Shown: positions 35,463 through 45,414 of the stretch, in pieces
How the letters are laid out: the number at the start of each line of letters is the position of its first letter
How positions within the stretch are numbered: position 1 is the first letter of the stretch
Source of the DNA: Mycobacterium shigaense
GTDB taxonomy: Bacteria; Actinomycetota; Actinomycetes; Mycobacteriales; Mycobacteriaceae
DNA: 64,000 nucleotides
Assembly (NCBI RefSeq): GCF_002356315.1
Contig: NZ_AP018164.1
Coordinates: forward strand, 3,596,001 to 3,660,000
Direction: 5' to 3'
The notes under the pieces: model-generated
Database searches by the model: none
What the model saw: the letters and a program-made list of their open reading frames with translations, nothing else
Told to the model about the DNA's origin: nothing
Program-made: the position numbers and the translations under genes

Positions 35463-36091
35463 GCCGGTCCCTCGTCACCCGGCTTGGTGTAAAGCCGGCG
35501 CTTGGAGACGTATTGCACGACACCGTCGGGCATCAGATACCACAGCGGCCGGCGCTCCAGGGCGCGCTGGCGGCAGTCGGTCGACGAGATCGCCAGGGCG
35601 GGGATCTCGACCAGGGTCAACGCGTCCTTGGCCAGCTCGCCGACGGCCTCGGTGATGTGCTCGTGGTGCAGCTCGTAGCCAGGGCGGCTGACCCCGACGA
35701 ACCGCGCCAACTCGAACAGCACCTCCCAGCCCTGCCAGGACAGGATCGACGACAGCGCGTCGGCGCCGGTGATGAAGAACAGCTCCGAATCCGGGTTGAC
35801 GACCCGCAGGTCCTGCAGGGTGTCCTTGGTGTAGGTGGGGCCATCGCGGTCGATGTCGACACGGCTCACCGAGAACCGCGGATTGGAAGCCGTGGCGATC
35901 ACCGTCATCAGGTAGCGGTCCTCGGCGGCCGAGACCCGCCGCGTCTTCTGCCACGGCTGACCGCTGGGCACGAACACCACTTCGTCGAGGTCGAACAGGT
36001 CGGCCACCTCGCTGGCGGCGACCAAGTGGCCGTAATGGATGGGATCGAACGTCCCACCCATAACTCCCAGCCTGCGACGGCGCTTTTGCAC
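35459..36091 (-). CDS. nadD: Nicotinate-nucleotide adenylyltransferase
   Basis: Transfers AMP from ATP to nicotinate mononucleotide, giving deamido-NAD. The 210-residue protein begins with the nucleotidyltransferase motif [16 protein letters not shown] (with the Gly-rich loop and HxGH-type His) and ends in the ISSTDCRQR signature. ATG 36091 starts just before the fold with a short basic tail (QKRRRRL). NadE at about 51 kb completes NAD synthesis. The stop overlaps the rsfS start. An intergenic gap of 117 bases lies upstream with no ORF. Confidence 0.95.
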   Translation of the reverse strand: MQKRRRRLGVMGGTFDPIHYGHLVAASEVADLFDLDEVVFVPSGQPWQKTRRVSAAEDRYLMTVIATASNPRFSVSRVDIDRDGPTYTKDTLQDLRVVNPDSELFFITGADALSSILSWQGWEVLFELARFVGVSRPGYELHHEHITEAVGELAKDALTLVEIPALAISSTDCRQRALERRPLWYLMPDGVVQYVSKRRLYTKPGDEGPA

Positions 36092-36208
36092 GATGTGCCA
36101 GCTTACCGGGCTGTCCGGATGGCCCGGTGCCGCGGCGGTGTCACCTGGAGCCTCATCAGCCGCTGCGCCGGCAGGAATGCGTGGTGCCCGTCCCTCCGAG
36201 CGCCGGCC

Positions 36209-37657
36209 TCACACCGGCAGCAGCTGGTCGATGACGGAGGCCAGCTGCTTGGCGGAGCGGCATTCGTGCATGGTGATCACGTTTTGATACCGCGGCACCG
36301 CGGAATCGCCGCTGCCCCACAGGTGTCTGGGCTCGGGGTTGAGCCAGTGCGCGTGACGGCTGGCGGTGACCATGTCTTCCAGGATGCCGAGCGCCGGGTC
36401 GCGGTAGTTGGTGCGGCCGTCACCAAGGATCAACAGCGAGCTGCGCGGCGACAACACATTCGGGTTGGCCTGCACGAACGACTCGAACGCGTTGCCGTAG
36501 TCGGAGTGGCCGTCGCGACTGTACACGCCCGCCTCGCGGGTGATCCGCTGGATCGCCACGGCCAGGTCGCACTCCGGGCCGAACATGTGCGTCACCTCGT
36601 CGGTGGTGTCGATGAAGGCGAACACCCGCACGCGCGAAAACTGTTGCCGCAGTGCATGCACCAGCAGCAGAGTGAAGTGGCTGAAGCCGGCGACCGAACC
36701 CGACACGTCGCACAGCACCACCAGCTCCGGGCGCGCCGGGCGCGGTTTTGCCAGCACGACGTCGATCGGCACACCGCCAGTCGACATGGACTTGCGCAGC
36801 GTCTTGCGCAGGTCGATCGCGCCGGCGCGGCTGCGGCGCCGGCGGGCCGCCAGCCGGGTCGCCAGCGTGCGGGCCAACGGCGCCACCACCCGCTGCATCT
36901 GGCGCAGCTGGTCGCCGGAGGCGCGCAGGAACTCGACGTTCTCCGAGAGCTGCGGAATGCCGTACATCTGGACGTGGTCGCGGCCCAATTGTTCGGCGGT
37001 GCGACGCTTGGTTTCGGCGTCGACCAACTTTCGAAGCTGCGATATGCGCTGTGCGGCAAGCGCTTTGGCGATCTGCTCCTGTGTCGGCGTGGGCTCGTCG
37101 CCGTACGGGGCGAGCAGTCCCGCCAGCAGCTTGCCCTCCAATTCGTCCAGGGCCATCGCTTTGAGCGCCTGGTAGGACGAGAACGACGGGCCGCGGCTGG
37201 AGCTGTATTTGCCGTAGGCCTCGACGATTCGCGCGATCATGGCGACCAGGCGCTCGTCCATGTCGGCGAGCTCGGGGTTGTCGGCAAGCAGATTCACCAG
37301 CATCTCGCGCATCGCCTCGACGTCGTCGTCGGGCAGCGCGCCGTCACCGGAGGCCGCGCCCGACTCGTCGTCGGCGACGACCGTCCGCTCGCCCAGCGCC
37401 GCGGGGAACCACAGGTCGAACATCGCGTCGTAGGTCTCGCGGTGGTCGGGCCGGCGCAACACCGCGCAGGCCAGGCCCTCGCGGAGCACGTTGCGATCGC
37501 CCAGGCCGAGCGTGGCCATCACCCGTCCGGCGTCCACCGTCTCCGACGGCCCCACCGAAATCCCGCTGGCGCGAAGCGCTTCCACAAACCCCACCAAGTG
37601 GCCCGGCAGCCCGTGCGGGGCCAGCGGGCGGGAGGGACGGACTCGGCGGATGGCCAT
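36209..37657 (-). CDS. VWA-domain (CoxE-like) protein
   Basis: A 482-residue protein with a long helical N-terminal region (about 30-280) and a CoxE/VWA-type C-terminal domain. The metal-ion-dependent adhesion site is seen as LCDVSGSVAGFS, with a later FIDTTDEVTH and LILGDGRTNYRDP. Such proteins work with MoxR-type AAA+ ATPases to insert metals or mature enzyme complexes, and a MoxR gene lies 19 bases upstream on the same strand. Client protein unknown. Corresponds to Rv2425c. Confidence 0.86.
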   Translation of the reverse strand: MAIRRVRPSRPLAPHGLPGHLVGFVEALRASGISVGPSETVDAGRVMATLGLGDRNVLREGLACAVLRRPDHRETYDAMFDLWFPAALGERTVVADDESGAASGDGALPDDDVEAMREMLVNLLADNPELADMDERLVAMIARIVEAYGKYSSSRGPSFSSYQALKAMALDELEGKLLAGLLAPYGDEPTPTQEQIAKALAAQRISQLRKLVDAETKRRTAEQLGRDHVQMYGIPQLSENVEFLRASGDQLRQMQRVVAPLARTLATRLAARRRRSRAGAIDLRKTLRKSMSTGGVPIDVVLAKPRPARPELVVLCDVSGSVAGFSHFTLLLVHALRQQFSRVRVFAFIDTTDEVTHMFGPECDLAVAIQRITREAGVYSRDGHSDYGNAFESFVQANPNVLSPRSSLLILGDGRTNYRDPALGILEDMVTASRHAHWLNPEPRHLWGSGDSAVPRYQNVITMHECRSAKQLASVIDQLLPV

Positions 37658-37675
37658 TTGTGTTGAGCCTCTTCC

Positions 37676-38551
37676 CTAATTGAGCCGGAGCTCCCCGGAC
37701 GCGCGCTGCTGATCCGACTGGTGTTTGAGGACCACGCCCAGCGTCTGGGCGACGACCGCGTCGTCAATGGTGTCCAGACCCAGCGCGAGCAAGGTGCGGC
37801 CCCAGTCGATGGTCTCGGCGATCGACGGCACCTTCTTGAGCTGCATTCCGCGCAGCACTCCGATGATGCGCACCAACTCCTCGGCCAGGTGCGCGGGCAG
37901 CTCGGGCACGCGGGACAACAAGATGCGACGCTCCAGGTCGGGGCTGGGGAAGTCGATGTGCAGGAACAGGCAGCGACGCTTGAGCGCCTCGGACAGCTCG
38001 CGGGTCGCGTTGGACGTCAGCAGCACGAACGGTGTCCGGCTGGCGGTGATGGTCCCGAGTTCGGGGACCGTCACCGCGAAATCGGAGAGCACCTCCAGCA
38101 GCAGGCCCTCGATTTCGATGTCGGCCTTGTCGGTCTCGTCGATCAGCAGCACCGTCGGGTCGGTGCGCCGGATGGCGGTCAGCAGCGGACGCTGCAGCAG
38201 GAACTCCTCGCTGAACACGTCGTCTTTGGTGGCCTGCCAGTCGCCGGAGCCGGCCTGGATGCGCAGGATCTGCTTGGCGTGGTTCCACTCGTAGAGCGCG
38301 CGCGCCTCGTCGACACCCTCGTAGCACTGCAGCCGAACCAGGCCCGCGCCGGTGGCCTGCGCGACGGCACGGGCCAACTCGGTCTTGCCCACTCCGGCCG
38401 GGCCCTCCACCAGCAACGGCTTGCCCAGCCGATCGGCCAGGAAAACCGCCGTCGCGGTGGCGGTGTCCGGCAGGTAGCCGGTCTCAGCCAGCCGTCGGGC
38501 GACGTCGTCGATGTCGGCGAAAAGCGGCGCGGGTCGGGCGGGCACACTCAC
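37676..38551 (-). CDS. MoxR-family AAA+ ATPase
   Basis: A cytosolic AAA+ chaperone ATPase of 291 residues. Walker A is GPAGVGKTELA (about 40-50), Walker B VLLIDETDKAD (about 134-144), followed by sensor 1 in LLTSNATRELSEAL and an arginine-finger region LKRRCLFLHIDFP. It pairs with the VWA protein encoded immediately downstream, and both are probably one operon behind proA. The role in mycobacteria is unknown; MoxR-VWA pairs mature metalloenzymes elsewhere. Corresponds to Rv2426c. Confidence 0.93.
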   Translation of the reverse strand: MSVPARPAPLFADIDDVARRLAETGYLPDTATATAVFLADRLGKPLLVEGPAGVGKTELARAVAQATGAGLVRLQCYEGVDEARALYEWNHAKQILRIQAGSGDWQATKDDVFSEEFLLQRPLLTAIRRTDPTVLLIDETDKADIEIEGLLLEVLSDFAVTVPELGTITASRTPFVLLTSNATRELSEALKRRCLFLHIDFPSPDLERRILLSRVPELPAHLAEELVRIIGVLRGMQLKKVPSIAETIDWGRTLLALGLDTIDDAVVAQTLGVVLKHQSDQQRASGELRLN

Positions 38552-38588
38552 GATTCAATTCTCCTAAAGCCTTCTCGGCGCGGGGTTT

Positions 38589-39836
38589 TCAGGCCGGACG
38601 GATCTGGCCGTCGCCCCACGCAATCCATTTGGTCGAAGTCAGTTCCGGCAGCCCCATCGGGCCCCGCGCGTGCAGCTTCTGGGTCGAGATGCCGATCTCG
38701 GCACCGAAACCAAACTGCTCACCGTCGGTAAACCCCGTCGAAGCGTTCACCATCACCGCCGCCGAATCGACCCCATCCGTAAACCGTTGCGCCGCAGCCA
38801 TGTTGCTGGTGACGATGGCTTCGGTGTGGCCGGTGCCGTACTCGTTGATGTGGGCGATCGCCTCGTCCACCCCGTCGACGACCGCCACCGCGATCTCCAT
38901 CGCCAGGTATTCCCGGCGCAGGTGGTCCTCTCCCGCGTCCAGGTGCACGGTGACGCCCGCATCCTGCAGGGCAGCCACCAGCCGGGGCACCGCCTGCTCG
39001 GCAATCGCGGTGTCCACCAGCAGGGTCTCGGCGGCGTTGCACACGCTGGGCCGCCGGGTTTTGGAGTTCAGCAGGATTCGTTCCGCCACATCCAGATCGG
39101 CGCCCTCGTGCACATACACGTGACAATTGCCCACACCGGTCTCGATGGTGGGTACCTGCGCGTCGCGGACCACCGCGTCGATCAGGCTCGCTCCCCCGCG
39201 CGGAATGACCACGTCGACGAGTCCGCGGGCCTGAATCAGATGCGTGACGGTCGAGCGATCGTCGGCCGAAAGCAGCTGGACCGCGTCGGCGGGCAGGTCC
39301 TCGCTGACCAGCGACGTGCGCAAGACGTCGACGAGTGCCTGATTGGACCTCGCTGCCGACGAGCTGCCCCGCAGCAGCACCGCGTTCCCGGACTTCAGTG
39401 CCAGGCCGAAGGCATCGACGGTGACGTTGGGCCGGCCCTCATAGATCATCCCGATCACGCCAAGCGGAACCCGCTGCTGACGCAGCTGCAGGCCGTTGGG
39501 CAGCGTGTAGCCGCGCAGCACCTCCCCGACCGGGTCGGGCAGCCCGGCCACCTGACGCAGCCCGGCGGCTATCCCCTCCACCCGGGCGGGGTCCAGGGCC
39601 AACCGGTCCAGCATCGCCGTCGAGGTGCCCGCGTCGCGCGCCGTCTTCAGATCCTCGGCGTTGGCCGAAAGAATCCGCTCGGTGTTCGCCACGATCGCTT
39701 GGGCTGCGGATTTCAGGGCCTGATCCTTGGCAACCGTCGGCAACAACGCCAGCACACGCGACGCCACCCGGGCACGCCGCGCCGCATTGTGCACCTCCTG
39801 GCGCAAGTCAGGACGCGACGGTGCTTGCAGACTCAT
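38589..39836 (-). CDS. proA: Glutamate-5-semialdehyde dehydrogenase (proline synthesis)
   Basis: NADPH-dependent reduction of gamma-glutamyl phosphate to glutamate-5-semialdehyde, the second step of proline synthesis; its partner proB lies at 62-63 kb. The 415-residue protein has the aldehyde dehydrogenase fold, and the catalytic Cys is in [16 protein letters not shown] (about residue 266). The chain ends with the typical [19 protein letters not shown]. It is followed by the MoxR gene 37 bases away, which may share its transcript. The upstream neighbour 19 bases away is a mechanosensitive channel, whereas M. tuberculosis has ahpC/ahpD and PE/PPE genes between them. Confidence 0.96.
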   Translation of the reverse strand: MSLQAPSRPDLRQEVHNAARRARVASRVLALLPTVAKDQALKSAAQAIVANTERILSANAEDLKTARDAGTSTAMLDRLALDPARVEGIAAGLRQVAGLPDPVGEVLRGYTLPNGLQLRQQRVPLGVIGMIYEGRPNVTVDAFGLALKSGNAVLLRGSSSAARSNQALVDVLRTSLVSEDLPADAVQLLSADDRSTVTHLIQARGLVDVVIPRGGASLIDAVVRDAQVPTIETGVGNCHVYVHEGADLDVAERILLNSKTRRPSVCNAAETLLVDTAIAEQAVPRLVAALQDAGVTVHLDAGEDHLRREYLAMEIAVAVVDGVDEAIAHINEYGTGHTEAIVTSNMAAAQRFTDGVDSAAVMVNASTGFTDGEQFGFGAEIGISTQKLHARGPMGLPELTSTKWIAWGDGQIRPA

Positions 39837-39855
39837 TTATCCAGCGTAACGGGCT

Positions 39856-41298
39856 TTAGCGGGTCACGTTAAGCGGGCCGCTGTTGACGGACCGCTTCTC
39901 CACCAGCTCACCGCGCCCCACCTCACGCACCTTGCTCTGCCGTTCGTCGAGGATGTGACCAAAGTCCTGCAGCAGCAACGGTTCACGCATCACCATGGCC
40001 TCCAGGTGTTCGCGGTCGATCACCAACGCGGTCACCTCCTCGAGCGCATACGCGCTGGCGAGGTTGGGCTGCCGCGTCAGCGCGGTCAATCCGAGAAACT
40101 CGCCCTCCTCGAGAGTGCTGATCTCCACGACCGACCCGTCCTCGGCCGTGGCGGACAACCGAACCCGGCCGCTGACCAGGAACGTCATCCCCGACGGCAC
40201 CTCGCCGGCGTACTCCACGGTCTCGTCGGCCCCATAACGCACCATCCGCGCACTGGACTGCAGCGACTGCTGATCGGCCACGCTCAGCCGCAGTACCGGC
40301 GCGACCACGGTGCGCAGCGCGAATTCGATGCGCTCGCGGGTCGAGAAGTCGTCATCGGCACCGTCGAGATGCAGCTCCTCGCGGCGCGCGGCGTACCAGA
40401 TCCAGCGCAGGAACGTGGCGCGCGCACCGCCCTCGTCGGCGGGCGAATTCAGCCCGATGCTGGTCGAATACTCGCCGCCTCCGGCCGGCACCGAGCGGGG
40501 CTCGCTGCCGGCCTTGAGCTGCGGCAACCCGCCGGCGACCCGTGACAGCATCGCGCATACCTGGTCGGGCGCATCGGCGGTCGAAAACGTGGTCTTGATG
40601 GTCAACTTGTGCTTGCCCGGCGGGCGGCTCAGGTTGGTGAACGGCGTGCTGGCCAGCACCGAGTTCGGGGTGATCCGCGTCCCGCCGCCCGTATCGATGT
40701 GGACGGCGCGCCAGTTCACCTCGACGATGCGTCCGCGTGCCGTGGACGTATCGAGCCAGTCGTTGATGCGGAAGGGCTGCTCGAACAGCATGAACAGGCC
40801 CGACACGATCTGGCCGACCGAGTTCTGCAGCATCAGGCCGATGACCACCGAGGTCACGCCCAGCGCGGTGAACAGCCCGCCCACCCGGACGCCCCAGACG
40901 TAGGACAGGATCAGCGTCAGCCCGACACCGATCAACGCGAACCGGGCGACGTCGATGAAAATGGTGGGCAGTCGTTTGCGCCAGCTGTTTTCGGGCGCGC
41001 CCTCGAACACGGTGGCGTTGAGCCCCGACAACAGCAGCACCAACACCAGGAACCCGAATGCGGTGCTCAGGATTCGCACCAGGCCGTCGCCGGACGGCAT
41101 CTGCGCCGCGTTGACGAGCAACAACAGCAGGGCACCAAGCGGCCACAGGAAGTTCCGCACCAGGCCCACCTGGCGGGCCAGGCGGCTGCGACGCCGGATG
41201 AGGGCATGATGCAGTTCGGTCAGCAGGATGATTCCGACCGGTAATCCGAGCGCGACCCCGACCGCCCAGTGGAACCACGAGCTGTGAAATGCGTTCAT
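39856..41298 (-). CDS. MscS-type mechanosensitive channel with cyclic-nucleotide-binding domain
   Basis: A 480-residue inner-membrane protein with four N-terminal hydrophobic helices, an MscS pore and beta domain (VTSVVIGLMLQNSVGQIVSGLFML), and a C-terminal cNMP-binding domain (about 360-460, YAGEVPSGMTFLVSGRVRLSA and EEGEFLGLTAL). This fusion makes a channel gated by osmotic tension and possibly by cyclic nucleotide. It shares one base with the stop of a receptor-like cyclase gene upstream (TAATG), so the two are co-translated, a plausible ligand-effector pair. It corresponds to Rv2434c. Confidence 0.9.
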   Translation of the reverse strand: MNAFHSSWFHWAVGVALGLPVGIILLTELHHALIRRRSRLARQVGLVRNFLWPLGALLLLLVNAAQMPSGDGLVRILSTAFGFLVLVLLLSGLNATVFEGAPENSWRKRLPTIFIDVARFALIGVGLTLILSYVWGVRVGGLFTALGVTSVVIGLMLQNSVGQIVSGLFMLFEQPFRINDWLDTSTARGRIVEVNWRAVHIDTGGGTRITPNSVLASTPFTNLSRPPGKHKLTIKTTFSTADAPDQVCAMLSRVAGGLPQLKAGSEPRSVPAGGGEYSTSIGLNSPADEGGARATFLRWIWYAARREELHLDGADDDFSTRERIEFALRTVVAPVLRLSVADQQSLQSSARMVRYGADETVEYAGEVPSGMTFLVSGRVRLSATAEDGSVVEISTLEEGEFLGLTALTRQPNLASAYALEEVTALVIDREHLEAMVMREPLLLQDFGHILDERQSKVREVGRGELVEKRSVNSGPLNVTR

Positions 41299-43523
41299 TA
41301 CCGCTCCAATAGCCGGTAGATCGGCTGATCGGTGCCGCCGACCGAGATGGTGCCGGCCGGTGCGAATTGCCGGACATCCTCCAGTACCTGATGCACCTGC
41401 GAGCTGACGTAGATACCGGGTTGCGGCGCGCCACTGTTCATTTGGTGTGCCAGGTTCACCGCACCGCCCCACATGTCGTAGACCAGGCTGGACCGGCCCA
41501 CCAGCCCGCTCACGACGTTGCCGGTGTTGATGCCGACCCGCAGCCTCAGTTCGTGACCGGTTTGACTGTTGAACCGATCGATGATCTGGCGCATTTCGAG
41601 GGCGAACTCGACACTGCGGTGGATGCTGTCCAGGCGTGGCGTGACGACTCCGCAGCTGGCCAGATAGCCGTTGTGGAAGGTTCGGATCCGTTCGACCCCG
41701 CGGGCTTCGGCCGCCGCGTCGAATTGCCGGAACAGATCGTCGACGATCCCGACGAGCTCGTCACCCGACATGGTGTTGGACATCTCGTCGAGCCCCACGA
41801 TGTCGGCGAAGATGATGGTGACGTCCTGGTGTTGTTGGGCGATGGTCTGCTGACCCTCCCGATACCGTTGCACCATCGACTCGGGCATCAGCGCCAGCAG
41901 GAGCCGGTCGTTCTCCTTGCGCTGCTCGGCGAGCAACTCTTCCTTGAGCGCCAGATTGCGACTCATTTCGTTGAAAGCCGCAGTGAGGTCACCGATTTCG
42001 TCACGCGAGACCACCGGGATGTTGACCTCGTAGTCGCCGGAGCTGATCTTCTGCGTTCCCGCCTGCAGCCGCCGCACCGGCCGCAGCAGTAATTGCGCGA
42101 GCACCATCGAGGCCACGCACACGACGAAAATCATCACCGAGACGGCGATCACCAGCGATTTACTGAATCTGGCCAGCCGCGCAAAGGCATCGGAGTCGTC
42201 CCGCGTCGCCAGGATCGACCAGTGCAGATCGGAGTCCGGCACACTCACCGGCGCATAGGCTTCCAGTTCCCGATTGCCCGTGTAGTCCGTGCCGTCGACG
42301 GTTCCCTCCCGTCCCGCCTGCGCCGCGCGCAGACCAGCGCTCGGGACCGGCTGCACGAGCGTGGTGCCACCCAACCGGATCGCCTTGTCCACCACGCTGG
42401 CCGGCGTCCCGGCGCCCATCACTTCACGTCGATATTCCTGCGGATCCTCTAGGAAAAGCCTTGAATCAGAGCGCATTAGATTGTCGGGTCCGGCCAGGTA
42501 TGTCTCGGTCGACGGACCCATGCCCGCGTTGTCCCACTGCTTGTCGGCGGTCATGATCCGGTTGATCTTGGAGACGGGCAGCGGCAGCGCCATCACACCC
42601 ACCGTCCTGCCGTTCTGGCCGACCGGCGACACCGCCCACGCGGTGGGGACATCAAGCTGCGGCTGATACTGCTGAAAGTCGGTGATCCAAGTGAAGTCCA
42701 CGTCGTTGGATCGCACGGCGTCTTGATACGCATCGCGCAGATTGGACCCGCGGTAGGGGCCGGTGAGGATGTTCGTGCCTAGGTCGGGCCCCTTTTTCAC
42801 CGAATAGATGACGTTGCCCTGCAAGTCGAGCAGCAACGCGTCCGGATATTCGAAGAGAGAGACGATGTCGCGAAAGAAGTAGTCGTAGCGCGCATTCGCG
42901 GCCGACCATGCGCTGCCGTCACCCGCGTCTCTGGCTGGCATCGCATCGGGGCCGGAGCGCGGCGGCGCGGTGTAATAGGCTTGCAGGTACTTCTGCGCGT
43001 TGGACGTCGGGAATATCGAGTTGAGGTCGAGCTCGTTTCCGGTGAGCTGTTTGATGGGTTCGATCATCTTGGTGGTGTAATAGTCGACCAGCGCCTGTTC
43101 CTGGGCGGGGCTGATGGTCGCGTTGCCCAGTTGCCCGAAGGCGGCGGTGAACGCCCCGGTCGCCTCGTTGGCGCTGAACGAATCGCTGAACACGATGAGC
43201 GCGTCCTTCAATTCCTTGAACAACGCCTCCACCTGCCGTCGCTGTGACTCGCGCAATTCGACCAGCCGCTCGCCTTCGACTTCTCGCAACGCGGAGCGGC
43301 CGGACGTAGCCCCGATGAACCCGATGACCGCGATCGAAAAGATGCTGCAGACCAACAGCATCAGCAGGAGTTTGGACTGGACACCGATGCGGAGAGAATG
43401 CCGGCGGCGCAGCTTCAGCGTCTTGTGGAGATCACTTCCTGGCGCCGACGGTTCCTCGGTCGCGGCGGCTGCACCGTCCTTGCTGGAGGCGGGTTTGGCG
43501 TCTGCCAACTGGCTCGATGTCAC
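41298..43523 (-). CDS. Receptor-type class III nucleotide cyclase homolog with degenerate active site
   Basis: A 741-residue membrane protein. A cytosolic start with an acidic/Ser-rich tail is followed by a first helix (KLLLMLLVCSIFSIAVIGFIG), a large extracellular sensor region of about 380 residues, a second helix, a HAMP linker (RPVRRLQAGTQKISSGDYEV) and a class III cyclase domain (about 560-741). The first metal Asp is present (IIFADIVGLDEM). The second motif reads RIRTFHNGY instead of KIKTIGDAY, losing Lys and Asp, and the last reads VNLAHQM, with the catalytic Arg changed to Gln. It is likely inactive or atypical, though YDMWG and the Asn are kept. Corresponds to Rv2435c. Confidence 0.9.
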   Translation of the reverse strand: MTSSQLADAKPASSKDGAAAATEEPSAPGSDLHKTLKLRRRHSLRIGVQSKLLLMLLVCSIFSIAVIGFIGATSGRSALREVEGERLVELRESQRRQVEALFKELKDALIVFSDSFSANEATGAFTAAFGQLGNATISPAQEQALVDYYTTKMIEPIKQLTGNELDLNSIFPTSNAQKYLQAYYTAPPRSGPDAMPARDAGDGSAWSAANARYDYFFRDIVSLFEYPDALLLDLQGNVIYSVKKGPDLGTNILTGPYRGSNLRDAYQDAVRSNDVDFTWITDFQQYQPQLDVPTAWAVSPVGQNGRTVGVMALPLPVSKINRIMTADKQWDNAGMGPSTETYLAGPDNLMRSDSRLFLEDPQEYRREVMGAGTPASVVDKAIRLGGTTLVQPVPSAGLRAAQAGREGTVDGTDYTGNRELEAYAPVSVPDSDLHWSILATRDDSDAFARLARFSKSLVIAVSVMIFVVCVASMVLAQLLLRPVRRLQAGTQKISSGDYEVNIPVVSRDEIGDLTAAFNEMSRNLALKEELLAEQRKENDRLLLALMPESMVQRYREGQQTIAQQHQDVTIIFADIVGLDEMSNTMSGDELVGIVDDLFRQFDAAAEARGVERIRTFHNGYLASCGVVTPRLDSIHRSVEFALEMRQIIDRFNSQTGHELRLRVGINTGNVVSGLVGRSSLVYDMWGGAVNLAHQMNSGAPQPGIYVSSQVHQVLEDVRQFAPAGTISVGGTDQPIYRLLER

Positions 43524-43654
43524 CGCAGCCCACTTTCCTCGGGGGAATCCAACATCGCTAACGCAGCAGACTAGCGCGCAGGGGCGAAGATATTGGCGAT
43601 TGCGCGCCGCAATTACCGCCGAGGTGCAGGGCAGACGCGACTAACGTTGGCGAG

Positions 43655-44533
43655 ATGGCGCGGGTTTGCGTGGTGGGCAGCGTCAACCTGGACCTGACCG
43701 TCGACGTCGATGCCCTGCCCCGCCCAGGCGAGACGGTGCTGGCGTCGTCGTTGACCTACACCCCTGGCGGCAAAGGCGGGAATCAGGCCGTGGCCGCGGC
43801 GCGCGCGGGTGCCCGGGTGCAGTTCGTCGGCGCCGTCGGGGATGACCCCGCCGCCGAAAATTTACGAGCGCATCTGCTGTCCAATGGCGTCGGGCTGGAC
43901 GGAACCATTACCGTGCCGGGGCCGAGTGGCGCGGCGATCGTGGTCGTCGATGCCCGCGCCGAGAACACCATCGTGGTGGCGCCCGGCGCCAACGGGCAGC
44001 TGCGCCTGGATACCGCGGACCTCCCCGCCGTCATCGCCGACTGCGATGTGTTGTTGACGCAGTTGGAGATTCCGGTGGCCGCGGCGGTGGCGGCGGCAGG
44101 CCGGGCCCGCTCGGGCGGGGCGGTCGTCATGCTCAACGCGTCACCGGCCGGCCGGGACCGGAGTTCGCTGGCGGAGTTGGCCGCGATCGCGGACCTGGTG
44201 ATCGTCAACGAGGCCGAAGCGCAAGACTGGCCCTGGCGGCCGACTCACCTGGTGACCACACTCGGTGCCCGCGGCGCCCGCTGCGTGAGCGCCGACGACG
44301 AGTTCTGGGTGCCGGCGCCTGAGGTCGATCCGGTGGACACCTCCGGTGCCGGTGATGTCTTCGCCGGGGTGCTGGCGGCGAACTGGCCGGGCAACCCGGG
44401 CACCCGGGCCCAGCGACTGGCCGCGGTGCAGCGGGCCTGCGCCGCCGCGGCGCTCTCCACCCTGATGCCCGGCGCCGGTGACTGCGCACCGTGCGCGGCG
44501 GCTATCGACGCGGCGTTGGCCAAGGACACCTGA
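43655..44533 (+). CDS. rbsK: Ribokinase / PfkB-family sugar kinase
   Basis: PfkB-family kinase of 292 residues. The N-terminal substrate motif is GSVNLDLTVDVDALPRPGET, the GGKGGNQAVAAARAGA stretch is the first PfkB signature, and DTSGAGDVFAGVLA (about residue 227) carries the catalytic Asp of the second signature. The order matches ribokinases (Rv2436). It could act on ribose or another pentose. The ATG at 43655 leaves a 130-base gap to the divergent cyclase gene. It converges on the GntR gene with about 36 bases between. Confidence 0.9.
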   Translation: MARVCVVGSVNLDLTVDVDALPRPGETVLASSLTYTPGGKGGNQAVAAARAGARVQFVGAVGDDPAAENLRAHLLSNGVGLDGTITVPGPSGAAIVVVDARAENTIVVAPGANGQLRLDTADLPAVIADCDVLLTQLEIPVAAAVAAAGRARSGGAVVMLNASPAGRDRSSLAELAAIADLVIVNEAEAQDWPWRPTHLVTTLGARGARCVSADDEFWVPAPEVDPVDTSGAGDVFAGVLAANWPGNPGTRAQRLAAVQRACAAAALSTLMPGAGDCAPCAAAIDAALAKDT

Positions 44534-44569
44534 CGGGCGCGGCAATCCCGTTGCGAGTCAACAGCATCG

Positions 44570-45385
44570 CTAGCGTGCGCCCCGATCCACATCGTGGGCG
44601 ATCGTCAGACCGTCGGCGAACTGGAGCTCGTCGGCCGTCTGGTTGAGCAGCACCCGACTGCGGCTCGGCGACAACAACGCCGACAGGTGATGGTGCGGCG
44701 CCCCGGCCGCGAACACCAACCGATTGACGCGCAGCAACGCCGCTCCGATCGCGGTGTCGAGGAGCTGGGCGTTCCGCGGGCCGGCGATCTCGGCGGTGAT
44801 TTCGTGTCGCACCCGATCGATCACCACCCCAGCATCCGAGAGCAATTCGTAGAGCGGCGAGCGACACAGCGCGGCATCGGTCAACGTGCCGGCGAGCGCG
44901 GCCGGCAGCCAAACGTCGGTGACCATCAGCGGCTCGCCGGTGCGACGCTGCCGGCGCACCCGCACGATGTGCAGCAGTTCCGCGGACATCTCGAGCGCCT
45001 CGGCGATGGCCCGGGGTGGGCGGCGCACTTCGAGCTCGACTACGTCGACCTCGGTTTCGAACTGGGTCTGGCGCAGCCCCTCCAGGTAGGAGCGCCCCGG
45101 CGACGATTCGTCCGCCGGACCATGTTGGCGCACAAAGGAACCGACGCCGTGGCGACGCTCGATGTAACCGTGTTCGGCGAGGTCGGCCAGCGCGCGGCGC
45201 ACCGTGATGCGCGAAACCCCGAACTGGTCGCACAGCGTCTGCTCGGTGGGCAACGCCTTGCCGGGCGCCAGGACGCCGCGGTCGATCTCGTCGTGCAGCA
45301 CCAAGTACAGCTGGCGGTGCAACGGCACGCCCGCGGCGGTGGATACCGCGCCGGCCTTTTCGCTGGTCTCGCGCACGTCGGTCAT
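44570..45385 (-). CDS. GntR-family (HutC-type, UTRA) transcriptional regulator
   Basis: Transcription factor of 271 residues. The N-terminal winged helix-turn-helix is PLHRQLYLVLHDEIDRG ... LPTEQTLCDQFGVSRITVRRAL (about 20-85), and a C-terminal UTRA effector domain contains SYLEGLRQTQFETEVDV and EPLMVTDVWLP, typical of HutC-type regulators. ATG 45385 starts the DNA-binding domain. It diverges from the PrpD operon, and a 32-bp palindrome (45415-45446) lies in the 79-base gap. It very likely represses that operon and itself, released by an acid of the pathway. Confidence 0.91.
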   Translation of the reverse strand: MTDVRETSEKAGAVSTAAGVPLHRQLYLVLHDEIDRGVLAPGKALPTEQTLCDQFGVSRITVRRALADLAEHGYIERRHGVGSFVRQHGPADESSPGRSYLEGLRQTQFETEVDVVELEVRRPPRAIAEALEMSAELLHIVRVRRQRRTGEPLMVTDVWLPAALAGTLTDAALCRSPLYELLSDAGVVIDRVRHEITAEIAGPRNAQLLDTAIGAALLRVNRLVFAAGAPHHHLSALLSPSRSRVLLNQTADELQFADGLTIAHDVDRGAR

Positions 45386-45414
45386 GTTTCCACATCGATT
45401 CCCTTGCGCCCGAT

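Noticed and set aside
44534..44569. Intrinsic terminator between rbsK and gntR
   Set aside because: No GC stem followed by a T-run was found in the 36-base gap.
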